From Fragilariopsis cylindrus CCMP1102 (lineage: Eukaryota > Bacillariophyta > Bacillariophyceae > Bacillariales > Bacillariaceae): a stretch of 33,578 nucleotides of DNA. A program made the position numbers and the translations under genes. This document shows positions 9,238 to 18,667 of the stretch, in pieces; position 1 is the first letter of the stretch; the number at the start of each line of letters is the position of its first letter. The notes under the pieces were generated by a model. That model was not told the DNA's origin and searched no databases. It saw only the letters and a list, made by a program, of their open reading frames with translations. The DNA lies in the NCBI GenBank assembly GCA_900095095.1, contig FMBT01000039.1, positions 1 through 33,578 on the forward strand, read 5' to 3'.

Positions 9238-9259
9238 ATTTCTTATCGAGCGCATACTG
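9238..9259 (-). repeat. Right terminal inverted repeat
   Basis: Ends in CGAGCGCATACTG directly before TA at 9260-9261, and is the reverse complement of 4370-4391 with two mismatches. Confidence 0.9.
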
Positions 9260-9261
9260 TA

Positions 9262-10277
9262 GATAATTCTTACCAAATTAATTTTTAATTTCCATTCATA
9301 CGAATACGCTAGCTTGGTACTGTACACTACACTACTACTTTTGGGATTGAAAAAGTAAGAAGTAACTAGTGAAAAAAAAGTGATGATGATGATGGAGGAT
9401 CTAATTTATCCAAACCCTATATAATAAGGAACAATGGATCCTCAATCTCAGCAATATGTGGGATCAATAAAGAAAAGAAAATAAGCTTCATCTCTTGTTG
9501 AAAGGGGAACAACAAGCTTCTGAAGTTTTGGCAGGAGAAACAAATCAACATCAAAATCACAAAACATCGCAAAACATCACAATACATCACAAAACATCAC
9601 ATCACAAAACAAAACAAAAAACTGACAACAAAAGCAACAACAAGAACCCTCTTTTATCAAACTTCCTGTCAATTGAAAACTCGCCTATTTGCAATATGTG
9701 TATGTGGGGCAAACTAAACTACTTGTTGCTGTTGTTGCATTGCATCATCTCCGTCTAAGTTGGAACAATTAATGTTCAATTACTCTATTGTTGTTGATTG
9801 TGCCAAAATTTCTGAAAACAAGTAAAACACTAGAAGAAACCCATGATGCTACGTACTGAGTTTTGTGTTTAGACTGGTTGTGTTGGACTCTCATATGAAA
9901 AACCAAAATTACGAGACAATTTGTTTTGGCGAGATAATGCTCCACTATTGAGTACATCATAATAAGAAAAGGATTGCTTGCACTTGCTTGTGCTGTGCTT
10001 GATTTCCTTGTTGATTGATTTGACTAACGAACACAATTTGAATAAGGGAGAGTTAGTTGAAGATCATGCCAGAAATCATCAAGAAGGCTAAAGTGAGTTG
10101 AAAGTGCCAATTCGTGCTGCAGTTTTCTAATTGCACGAACTAAAGATTACATACGATGACTCGTCTAAATATTGTAGTGTATAATATAGGATTAGTCCAG
10201 TAATGTACCTGTTCACAGTATCGTATCGTCACCCAAATTGTTTGCTACGTCAAAAATTCCATCGACATTTTTATGAA
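9262..10277. other. Intergenic region, no gene seen
   Basis: About 1 kb between the transposon and the 3' end of the ABM-domain gene. It holds short low-complexity patches: a GAT run near 9383, AAAACATCAC repeats at about 9556-9612, and a small hairpin CTTGTTG...CAACAAG near 9494-9514. A frame at 9495-9758 encodes only Asn/His/Lys/Thr low complexity and is not called. Confidence 0.5.
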
Positions 10278-11725
10278 CTATTTATTGGCCATAACGATCC
10301 AAGCAATGGCCATCCCTCCGTAATATGCAAATGTTAGGAGTGTCTTCCACCAGATGGATTGAAAACCATTGTATAGAGTCCTCCATGGTTCCGTTTTCAC
10401 TTTGGCTTCCGCTTCCGTTCGTTTTGTCCAATGGTCAAAGACAAACAGCAAGAGCGGCAAAAGGATGTACGTGTTGACGATCACAACGATGGGGGTGTTC
10501 ACGAGGTCCTGAATTCGAATGTTGGCGCCGTTTAAGCCCCAGAACTCGTAATAGTGGGCCATAAAGGAGCTGACCCAATTGATGGATATATACAAGGCGA
10601 CCGTGATGAGCCACCAAACCTTCCATTTCAGTGGAGGCAGATGGGAACCGATTCTCCCTGCCGGATCATGAGGTCGGTAAAAGCATCGGGCAGTTCTCTG
10701 TTCAGACAGATCTGAATAACGTCCGGAACCACTAAAAAGCGTTGCAGGTCGTTCATTAACAACCTCCGGCGTGGCAGCACCATCCATTCGTTCAGACAAT
10801 CGATGTCCTGAAAGGTTAGTTTGATGACGCGCAACAGGCCACCAATCTCTGCCGAAATATCTTTGGAGGCAGTTGTTTCTGTTTCTAGCCCAATAATTTC
10901 GATTTCGTTTCCATCCTCACTGGTATAGGAGCGCCTTTCCACACTGACCAACCCGGTTGCACTTTCGGAAATAAGCTTTCCCATTCGGTCCTCCCATTTG
11001 TTGTAGTCTTGAATCTTGTCTGGATCGATTCGGTGTTCGATTTTCAACACCTCTTGGCGACAACCCTCGGTTTTGCCTTTGGCACATGGATTTTTACACT
11101 TTGTCGGAATCGTTTTTGCCGTTGCATTTCTTGGACAGGGTGGCGCGTCAAACATTCGGAAGCCGTCCTCTAGGATTCGAATGAAAACGGCCAAGATTTC
11201 CACCAACAGGTTCTGCTGGTACCGGTACATCCAGGTGTGTCGCGGTGCCTTGAGCCAGGCACCAATGCCGAGCACTTTTGGCGGACCATTTTTGTTGCTT
11301 CTGCGAAACTTGAAGACCGCAACCATTAAATCCAGAGCGCCGTACGTCAAGACAAATACCGTAATGCAGAGAAAGACAAACAGAGCGGCTTGTGGGCTCA
11401 ACCAGCCACCGAACATCAAGAATTCGACCACATTTGCCTCGTCTGCCAGCCAGATGGCAAGCAATACCAACACAGTGATGAGGAAGCACAATTTGTACTT
11501 GGCCGGAGGCAGAATCTTAACCTTTTCTGGCGGGGTGTAATCGACAAAATCGTAGGACGTTGTATTTGTATTGACCAACGTAGTAGAGTCAACGGTCTCT
11601 TGGGCGTCCAAGTCGGGTGGATTTTGTTTTTCGATATCTTCTGGCTCGTTCATCTTGGTCGTTATCGTTCTTTTATTATTATTTGACTGGAGCATGTTAA
11701 TGTTGCTCCAATTTTTTGAGAGCAT
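10278..11725 (-). CDS. ABM-domain polytopic membrane protein, COG3224-like (one frame break)
   Basis: About 482 residues when one base is restored. The first frame runs from ATG 11725 (alternatives 11695 and 11653) to a stop at 10628-10630; the second is open from 10799 to 10278. Adding one G to GGG near 10660-10672 joins them as ...GRIGSHLPPLKWKVWW. There are two similar membrane modules, each opening PP.K(Y/W)K..FLITV or WLITV: one N-terminal (about residues 75-140), one C-terminal. Between them lies an antibiotic-biosynthesis-monooxygenase-type ferredoxin-like domain (KIEHRIDPDKIQDYNKWEDR, then LNEWMVLPRRRLLMNDL), as in bacterial COG3224 proteins where ABM domains precede PP.WK membrane helices. 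A Cys-rich stretch (PPCPRN, KCKNPCAKG, CR) precedes the ABM domain. Function is unknown. Base composition looks richer in G+C than neighbouring genes, compatible with bacterial origin but not proof. Confidence 0.65.
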
Positions 11726-12068
11726 CGACTTATTGATTTACTTTTGTTCTTGGAGCACGGCGATACTGTACGGCGATACCGGCGACTTATCAATTTTCTT
11801 GGCAATTTTTAAATCGTTATGCATTTTCCTTAATACCATCATCATCATGGCAGAACAAATCATGCTTGTTCTTAATCGTTCCCTTATGATCCCGCCGCGC
11901 CCGTCGTAGAATTCATACCCTAAACGCACAGACACACAGTTGACTAAAAGGATTAACTCTAAAACTGATAAAAATATGGAATTTCGAAATAATATTTCAT
12001 GATAGACATCATCATCCAAGGATTGATTCTGCGCATAATAGTTTATGTACCAAAATTTTGCAGAAGGA
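11726..12068. promoter_or_regulatory. Divergent spacer between the ABM gene and 5S rRNA
   Basis: This stretch of 343 bp presumably carries the ABM gene promoter and the 5' flank of the 5S gene. No coding sequence is supported; the reverse frame 11738-12127 overlaps the 5S gene and has no domain. Confidence 0.4.
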
Positions 12069-12186
12069 GAGAATGACCATACCAACATGACAGCACCGCT
12101 TCCCGTCTGCTCAGCGAAGTTAAGCATGTTCGGGCCTGGTTAGTACTACGGTGGGGGACCACGTTGGAATCCCAGGTGTTGTTCTC
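12069..12186 (+). rRNA. 5S ribosomal RNA
   Basis: 118 nt. The 5' end GAGAATGACCATACCAACAT pairs with the 3' end GGTGTTGTTCTC to form helix I. Internal segments are characteristic: CACCGCTTCCCGTCTGCTCA, the pol III box A region AGCGAAGTTAAGC, GTTAGTACTACGGTGGGGGA (loop E/helix IV) and GGAATCCCAGGTG. A T5 run follows immediately. It is a single gene here rather than a tandem array, lying between two protein genes on the opposite strand. Confidence 0.95.
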
Positions 12187-12191
12187 TTTTT
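12187..12191 (+). terminator. RNA polymerase III terminator of 5S rRNA
   Basis: Five consecutive T directly after the 3' end of the 5S rRNA, followed by more T-rich sequence, as expected for pol III. Confidence 0.85.
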
Positions 12192-12933
12192 GTCTTTATT
12201 TTATTTTTGAGGGCATTAATTTTAGTCATCATCATCTATCATCTTATTCCTCCTCCTCTCTCATACAATTTACATATAATATATTAACCACCATCACATT
12301 CTGTTATTCTCTGTCAGACAACTGTTTGGTTAGAATTTAACTGCAACAACTATAACAACAATTAATTCTACTCTGCTATTTGTGGCATAATGTGTAGTAA
12401 ACAACATTATGACTATGCTGATGAACGGATGGATGGATGTCTTGTTATCTTTGCTAAAGAAAGGAATGCTAAAAAGTCTATAAACATGATATGATATGTG
12501 CTGCAACAGTGAGTGGATGGATGGATGGATGTAATGAATGGATGAATGAATGAATGAATGGATGGATGGTGTTGAAATACAATAATTACACCTCTGCTGT
12601 TCAAGGTCACTGTTCACGTTGTAACTATGTAATGCTTGAAGATGATGTATAAGATGATGTATACTATATACTTATACTATAGGACCTATACTATACGGAA
12701 TCAGTTTATTAACTTGTCCATTATTATTTACCTACTGCATAAATTCTATAATAAATAATGAGGGACATGTTGACATGACAATAGAGGTATGACGATAGAG
12801 GTGCGCTGTTTACACAATGTGTAGATAACAAATCATCTCCCATTAACTGTCAGCCTTATTTCCAAATACTCGACTGGAAAGATTTCTTCACTATCATCAA
12901 CACATCAACACATGCAATTATTTTATACTACTA
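12192..12933. other. Intergenic region with GGAT/GAAT microsatellite
   Basis: No gene is supported. Tetranucleotide GGAT and GAAT repeats occur at about 12511-12570, with a smaller patch at 12426-12438. The reverse-strand frames here (His/Ser/Ile/Pro runs) are translations of that microsatellite. The segment 12807-12855 is a diverged copy of 18619-18667. Confidence 0.5.
12807..12855. repeat. Dispersed 49-bp repeat, copy 1
   Basis: TGTTTACACAATGTGTA.ATA and following bases to CAGCC match 18619-18667 over 49 bp without gaps, with about seven differences. In copy 2 it overlaps the beginning of the broken ORF at 18099-18658, so this may be a fragment of the same repeat family. Confidence 0.65.
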
Positions 12934-14531
12934 TTATTGTTCAAGTAGAACCCAAGCAATCATAACAATTGGCATAATGGCCACTGACATCAAATTCGAC
13001 ACCATCGTCATCGCTGGTCCGGAGAACGATGAACTACTCGCATTCGCTTCTTCCACATCCGGACCAGACATTGGATCCGATAGTGGTTCCTGCTCTTCTG
13101 CTGTCGGAGCCAATAGTGGTTCCTGTTCTTTCGCTCCGCTACTAGTATAAGGAGATGATGCAGGTTCTGGCGCTGCCGCGGGTTCTGGTGCTACCGCGGG
13201 TTCTGGCGCTGCCGCGGAACCCATATCTCCGCAAAAGTCGATGGGTTGGATCCGTGTGCACGAGTATTCTCCGGCTGCAAGGTCTCGCGGACCACCAGTA
13301 CCATCAACAGGAATGCAATCGGTGGCTGGAGTGACTCGTTCCACACCTTGCAATTGACCTTCAACAATCGACAAAATCTCGGCCGCGTGCGCGTACGAAA
13401 GGATTCGTGCATTCGATGGCCAATAGGCGTATTGTTTCGCCAGCAATGCAGGGTGTGGCCAATCTTGGGCGAATTGTTCCGACAAAAAGTCTAACGAGAC
13501 CCGATCATCGTACAACCAAAAATCCACATGATATGGAACATTCCCCGACACCGATGTTGTATTTTCTGCCTGAAAAGTTCCTGCACCGGGAGTATAATCA
13601 CCCGCACGGTTTTCCCAAAAATCTCCGCCGTGTTCGTTGTACAAAATAGGCATTCCAAGGTTTTGCATCATGAACAAGACCGGATCCCGATCGGGAGTTG
13701 CAAGAAATGCACCCGTCAAACCCTGCGGGTTGGACATGTATGGCATATAGGATGCCTTAGATCGGACGCCATTGTCCTGCGCGGTTTGAGCGGTGGCTTG
13801 AAATGATTTCGCGGCGTCACAAAGGGATTGTTTATCGTTCCCCACGATCGCATCGTCTTCCACAACTCCCAGAGCGAGTGCCAATTCTTCCATCCTCTGA
13901 ACCATTTCGATCATGTCTCGTGGCTGTGAGATAGGTTCTTCGTCGTAGTCTTCGCTGTAAGCATTTTCCAAGATATAATGGGAATATCCTGTTCTGTTGC
14001 GTTGCCAATGAATACGTCACTCATCAATGATTTGTAAAAGGCACCGACAATTATCAAATCGGGCCACGCGTCGTTTTCATCTAAATACGTAACATCGATA
14101 ATGTCGCAATAATAGTTGGAGGCCGAGCATTCAGAAGACAAATCGCCCCCAATGCTGTCAAGGTACGCTCTCTCTTCGGTATCGGGATCGGCGGGAAATA
14201 CATCTGGGTCGTAAGGAGTTTCGTTGTGTTTCATCATGTCCGCGTAGACGACATTTCCATCGTAATACTGCCCACCGTGATTGGATCCAGACGATGATCG
14301 TTCCCCGAAGGTTGCCACAATACGATCGGAATCCAACCCAAAATGCGACAAGGCAACAGCGTCCATGGCTCCGGTGACGATGGTAGCATCGGACGAAATC
14401 TGATGACTCGTTCCTGCGTCGTCAACAAAGGTTACAAAGGTAACATCATCGTCGCCGCTTACGATTACTGTTGCCAAACTAAGCAACATCAATAGCGTCG
14501 TCGTCGTCATCGTCATCGAAGGGAATCGCAT
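12934..14531 (-). CDS. Secreted periplasmic-binding-protein-like protein with C-terminal membrane or GPI-type anchor (one frame break)
   Basis: About 532 residues if one T is restored at 13970-13972 (ISLENAYSEDYD); as given, the first frame ends at 13911 and the second is open from 13971 or earlier. ATG 14531 is used because the longer frame starts with TTG. Residues 1-25 are a signal peptide (TTTTLLMLLSLATVIVSG). The body looks like a TroA/FepB-type metal or siderophore binding fold: early AMDAVALSHFGLDSDRIVATFGE, then DPDTEERAYLDSIGG, PDLIIVGAF, and later DFLSEQFAQDWPHPALLAKQ and YWPSNARILSYAHAAEIL. A Pro/Glu/Ala tract and a terminal 25-residue hydrophobic segment follow, suggesting a GPI or tail anchor. 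In diatoms some binding proteins of this kind act in siderophore uptake, so an iron role is plausible but inferred. The gene looks richer in G+C than its surroundings. Confidence 0.6.
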
Positions 14532-15392
14532 CGTGGTTAGATAAATTGGGATTGATCGGATATCAAATAGTGAGTCCTTCAGTTTTTGTGGCGAGAACAA
14601 AGAAAAAGAAAGATCTCATTTTTAATAAATCTTGACCAAGTTTAAATACGGTGACAGTACATTAATTTACGACCAATCATTAGTGTCACACTTAAGCGTA
14701 TGGTAAGCACGCGTTAGATGCATCATGTACACGTGCGAGGCATTCATTATTCATAGCTCTTCCTTTATTTATTTATCACTTTTTAGTCGCACACTCTTCT
14801 TGACACCATTATTCAACGCATGCTACAATATTAATTAATGAAGAAATCTTTTTACGTAAAGAATTTCAAACTACATTATTATTTAATCATGCTGAATACG
14901 ACTACAAAATGAGATGATGTAATACACATCGATAATAAATATAAATATACACTTGTATTATGGCCTTACCATAGCATAATTTATGTCTCGAAAAGCGCAT
15001 GCTCTACATCTACAACCTACAACCTACAGTAGCAGGTAAGGACGACCGAAGGTATAGGAGGTAGGTGCTGCTAATAAGGAATGATGGGTTCCAGAAAAAG
15101 CTTGACCTTCGTCGCATTGTCGATTGAATTATGCTGTTCTTATTCTCTCTTCGAAGGAAATGTCACTAATGTAGATTTTTCTCTCTCTTTCTCTATGATG
15201 AGTCAAGCCAGCTTCAGTAACCTCATCGTTGTAAAAAGATCCAACAGTAAAACATAAGTGTATCTACCGTACGTAGATTGATCTGTCTGGCTTCTCCCAT
15301 TTTAAGAATATACACATACAACGAAGTCAGAATTTTTAGTCTCAGCCTTCAACTATCGACAAATTTTAAACAAAAGGAACGTCGATATAGAT
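14532..15392. promoter_or_regulatory. Divergent intergenic region
   Basis: 861 bp between two head-to-head genes, presumably containing both promoters. It is AT-rich with a pyrimidine tract at about 15179-15195. No gene, RNA or clear motif was found. Confidence 0.4.
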
Positions 15393-16581
15393 ATGACGCG
15401 CAGCTTAGAAGACGCTCATCGAGATACAATGTATAGTGAGGACGAAGAACAACAGCACGAGCATGACCAACTACCAACTGTTGACGAAATTTTAGTGGAA
15501 CGAGGACAAGGAAAAATTCTATCCTCGTCGACGACAACAACCGCGTCATCTGCGACGCCGAATAAAAATATATGGGGGGAAATGTGTACGTGTAGGGGTA
15601 TCATCTGTATTTTCCTTGTCCTTGTGGTCGTTGCAGCAATTGTCATTGTGTCTATTGTTGCTTTTCCTACAGCTTCTGTTACCCTAAATACTGCTACCAA
15701 CAATACTACCGTTTATACCGAAGAAGAAAACGAAAACGAAAACCTTGGTCCAGCCAAAGAAAACGAAAACCTTGATCCTGCCACTCTTGCTACCATCTCT
15801 ACTCCCTCTATTCCCGGCGTCGCACTTCATTACAACATTACTCAGAATGACCTAATCGAACAAGGCCTAGCCCTTTTCGGTGGAACCGAGTTTGACGACA
15901 AGAAATCACATCAGTCTCGTGCACTCGAGGTATTGATCGAAAACGGGGTGCCTATCCATGACAACAATTTTAACGATAACGACCAGCGGTTCGGAATAAG
16001 CGATCGTCAGAAATTGGCACAGAGGTACGCGTTGTTGTGCCTGTATTTCTCCACTAACAGTGTCCGCACCAGCGTCAGTGACGAAGCATTCGGATACGGC
16101 ACGACCCCGAAATGGCATAACAAGGATGTTCCTTCGCCATGGAAATTCAATTGGAAAGCCGATGAATGCGATTGGGCCGGTGTGGTTTGCGAAAACGTTA
16201 GTAGCAATAGTAATAACAATAACAATATCGACAATAAACTCATTACCCGTATCGAACTCGTCAATCATCTCTTGACGGGATATCTACCCATGGAATTGAA
16301 ACTGTTGAACGCTGGTCCCATCGAAGTTCTTGATTTTTCAGGCAATCGTGGTCTCGGAGAAGGTGGATTCCCATCAGTGTTTTCGGAGTTCGATTCATTG
16401 GGTAAGTTGTCTTATCTTTGTCTATTCTCGATCATTGTTTCCTTCCCTTTTAAAAATGCAATATGGTGTAGTACTTGCTATAATATTCATGATAGGAAAC
16501 GATCACAAATTAGTCGCATGCCATTGCATTCATCTACTCCACCTAACCCAACTCAACTGTTTTTTATCTAACGTTATTTAC

Positions 16582-16616
<35 letters not shown>

Positions 16617-16761
16617 CATAATAGAATCGATCGGATTACAAGGCACTGGTTTCGTTGGATTGGTTCCGAAAGACTTGTGCGACCGGCACAGTATCAAGTA
16701 TATCTATGTTGACTGTGACAATGTATCGTGCGAATGCTGTGACTACTGCACTTCAGAGTGA
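15393..16761 (+). CDS. Single-pass membrane leucine-rich-repeat protein
   Basis: Two exons, 15393-16401 and 16625-16761, joined across a GT-AG intron (GTAAGT...ATAG, 223 nt, containing a TA microsatellite near 16585-16611). The spliced product has 381 residues. An acidic cytoplasmic-like N-terminus (DEEQQHEHDQ) precedes a membrane helix at about residues 68-91 (GIICIFLVLVVVAAIVIV). Outside come an Asn/Glu linker, a cap region with WNWK-like spacing (FNWKADECDWAGVVCENV), then two or three LRR units (ITRIELVNHLLTGYLPMEL, IEVLDFSGNRGLGEGGFP, LESIGLQGTGFVGLVPKDL), ending in a Cys-rich cap (CDNVSCECCDYC). The cap and LRR arrangement is like plant-type extracellular LRRs and is abundant in diatoms. 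There is no kinase domain. The ligand is unknown. Confidence 0.8.
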
Positions 16762-18035
16762 GACGGTAACTTTTTCAATAGCTTAAACTACTTCTACTAC
16801 TCATTATCAATCAATCAATCAATCAATCAATCCACGCACACTACTGGGTTCATTTCAAAAAAATCGATCAATGATTCAAGTACGTACTGAACTAAGTAAA
16901 AACTCATACATAGCTCGAACGACTTCTACTTCTCTTCATCAACTAATAAGTCGATTCATTACATGAACAATTGCGTTCCTTTATTAGAAACAGATCTATG
17001 ATTCATACATGTAGTCTACTGTACAATGCGAAAGTTTATGAATATTTATGAATAGTTTGAACAACTTCTACTTTTCGTCATCAATCAATTAGTCCATCAC
17101 TGTACACTCCTTTATTCATCTTTTATCTTCGATCGATGGCTCATATAAGTGCTGTACAAATCGAAAATTCATATAGATTTCCCCTCTGAACAACGTTTGC
17201 GTAGCGTGTACCGTAGGGTTCTTATTTTCCTGATAGAAGTATCGATAATACTAGGTTTACATGTCTTATTTTGACACTCCACAATACAATACCATGACAT
17301 GTACCCATCGCAGCTAGAACCAACCAATTTCCCACTGTACTCCACACCAATCCTGTCATTGTTTCTTGTTATTATAAACACTTTAGTGGTCATTATTATT
17401 GAGACATAGCAACAGAGTTGTATTGAATACATACCTAGAAACAATCGAATACTACATCCATATACGAACCACCAAAGCATGTACTTCAATTGGAAATAAC
17501 TGCCTCCATCGACATCATCTTACGACAACCCTACAAGCAGAAGACGCAAATCATCCCATACCTTCACAAACTGTCCACCTAATCATTGTCTCAATATTTC
17601 TTCTAATATAGTGATTTCCTTAGAACAAATCATGGCATACAGATGAGGACAATTCTCAAGACTCCAAGTCCGGTACAAATTGAGGTGTCAGTCTCAAACT
17701 TCTTCAATCTGTTACTCAATCATTTTGATTTGGCAGCCAAGTCTACTTATCCAAATAATAATATACAACACCCCAAAAATAACCTCATCAATGGGAACAT
17801 GAAACATCGAACAGGAGATTATACTTATTCACATCCTGCTCTATTTACAGTCCAGTCAACATCAACAGAACACAAACAAAAACTGCTTGAACACAAGTTA
17901 CATACTTTACATTCAACGGTTCTATCAGGGCAATATGTTCTACCAAAGTGTGTTAGATCTCTCACTTACCGGAGGCGAGTTTAAAGACATAATAGTCTGA
18001 TATACATATCTACATAGAAATTAGCTAGATTGACA

Positions 18036-18074
<39 letters not shown>

Positions 18075-18098
18075 CACATAGTAAATCGATGAGTTAAA
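16762..18098. other. Intergenic region, no supported gene
   Basis: AT-rich. Near 16808-16831 there is a CAAT tetranucleotide run, and near 16910-17110 a loosely repeated theme (cATAG.TCGAAC.ACTTCTACTT.TC.TCATCAA) recurs. Frames at 17169-17489 (-), 17399-17611 (+) and 17643-17984 (+) encode no domain I recognise; the last starts with ATG and has 113 residues, so a small gene or transposon fragment there cannot be ruled out. An AT dinucleotide tract occupies 18037-18074. Confidence 0.4.
18037..18074. repeat. AT dinucleotide microsatellite
   Basis: An almost pure run of AT dinucleotides with a single AAT interruption. Confidence 0.9.
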
Positions 18099-18658
18099 TT
18101 AAATTAAATTAGTGATTTCTTCCCTGATAATTTTGACAGTTGAGGTGTTAATTCCTTTTAATCCTACCACATTGAATTTCAGTTTTAGAGTGCGCATTGC
18201 CTCAACATCAGTATGGTTGGACAGAAACCCAGACATGAGTGTAGTATTCTCATGTATACCTTTCTTCTTGAACTTGTATCGCACTACATCAGAGTAATCG
18301 ATGATTGATTCTGAAATCTTATGTCCATATGTATGGCTGATAAGACTAGGACGTCCATGCACATAAAGAAGTATGCCCACCTTAGTAGAGCTCTTGTGCA
18401 TTACCCTGTATGCGGTGTGATATATCATCAGTTCGGATTCTCTGAATGTACCTAAATTGTTGCAGTTTGTGATCAAACCCTCTGGTTGTGTGCTTCAGCA
18501 TTGTTACTTGCTTCAGCTACAAACACAGGCATGTCAACACCCTTGTCGTCTTCATGATCAACAGCATGTGCGCAACACACCAGATCAGGTTTATTATCTT
18601 CATATACATCATCTACATTGTTTACACAATGTGTAAATAACATATCATCTCCTATCAA
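18099..18658 (-). pseudogene. Broken ORF, possibly a nuclease-like domain remnant
   Basis: Two abutting frames, 18473-18658 and 18099-18476, join into about 187 residues if one base is restored at the GGGTTT run near 18475-18480. No ATG starts the first frame (TTG at 18658, first ATG at 18643) and a stop lies just upstream. The first part has KPDLV, then VDMPVFVAEASNNAEAHNQR; the second continues SELMIYHTAYRVMHKSSTKV and GILLYVHGRP. The D...E-x-S spacing followed by a helix and a GILL strand loosely recalls the PD-(D/E)XK nuclease fold, but the usual Lys is replaced by Ser. The upstream 49 bp recur at 12807-12855. It may be a decayed fragment of a repeated gene. Low certainty. Confidence 0.35.
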
Positions 18659-18667
18659 CTATCAGCC
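18619..18667. repeat. Dispersed 49-bp repeat, copy 2
   Basis: Partner of 12807-12855, overlapping the 5' end of the broken reverse-strand ORF. Confidence 0.65.

Larger units (their letters stand above)
4370..9259 (-). mobile_element. Complete pogo/Tigger-like (Tc1-mariner superfamily) DNA transposon
   Basis: The 4,890-bp element begins CAGTAATCGCTCGATAAG at 4370 and ends with its near reverse complement at 9259 (22-bp terminal inverted repeats, 20 of 22 matching). It is bounded by TA at 4368-4369 and TA at 9260-9261. CAGT ends plus a TA duplication are standard for the pogo/Tigger branch, and the transposase inside (5955-8285) has a CENP-B/Tc5-like DNA-binding segment and a DDE_1-type catalytic core, so the ends and the protein agree. 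Internal parts are subterminal repeats at both ends, three long tandem units (4939-5817), the transposase, a repeat array upstream of it (8418-8774) and a long hairpin (8943-9100). It is long for this group. All parts look intact, which suggests recent activity. Confidence 0.88.

Noticed and set aside
9495-9758. Forward ORF with Asn/His/Lys/Thr-rich product
   Set aside because: Composition comes from short AAAACATCAC repeats; there is no domain, no homologous motif and no supporting signal.
10278-10799. A separate small membrane protein gene
   Set aside because: It overlaps the upstream frame and completes the ABM/membrane architecture of the same protein, so it is treated as the continuation after a frame break.
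11738-12127. Reverse ORF overlapping the 5S rRNA gene
   Set aside because: It overlaps a confidently identified RNA gene and has no recognisable domain.
12330-12617. Reverse ORFs with IHPSIH-type repeats
   Set aside because: Translation of the GGAT/GAAT microsatellite; no other evidence of coding.
17643-17984. Possible small protein or retroelement fragment of 113 residues
   Set aside because: Starts with ATG but shows no domain, repeat or neighbour support; a database search would be needed.
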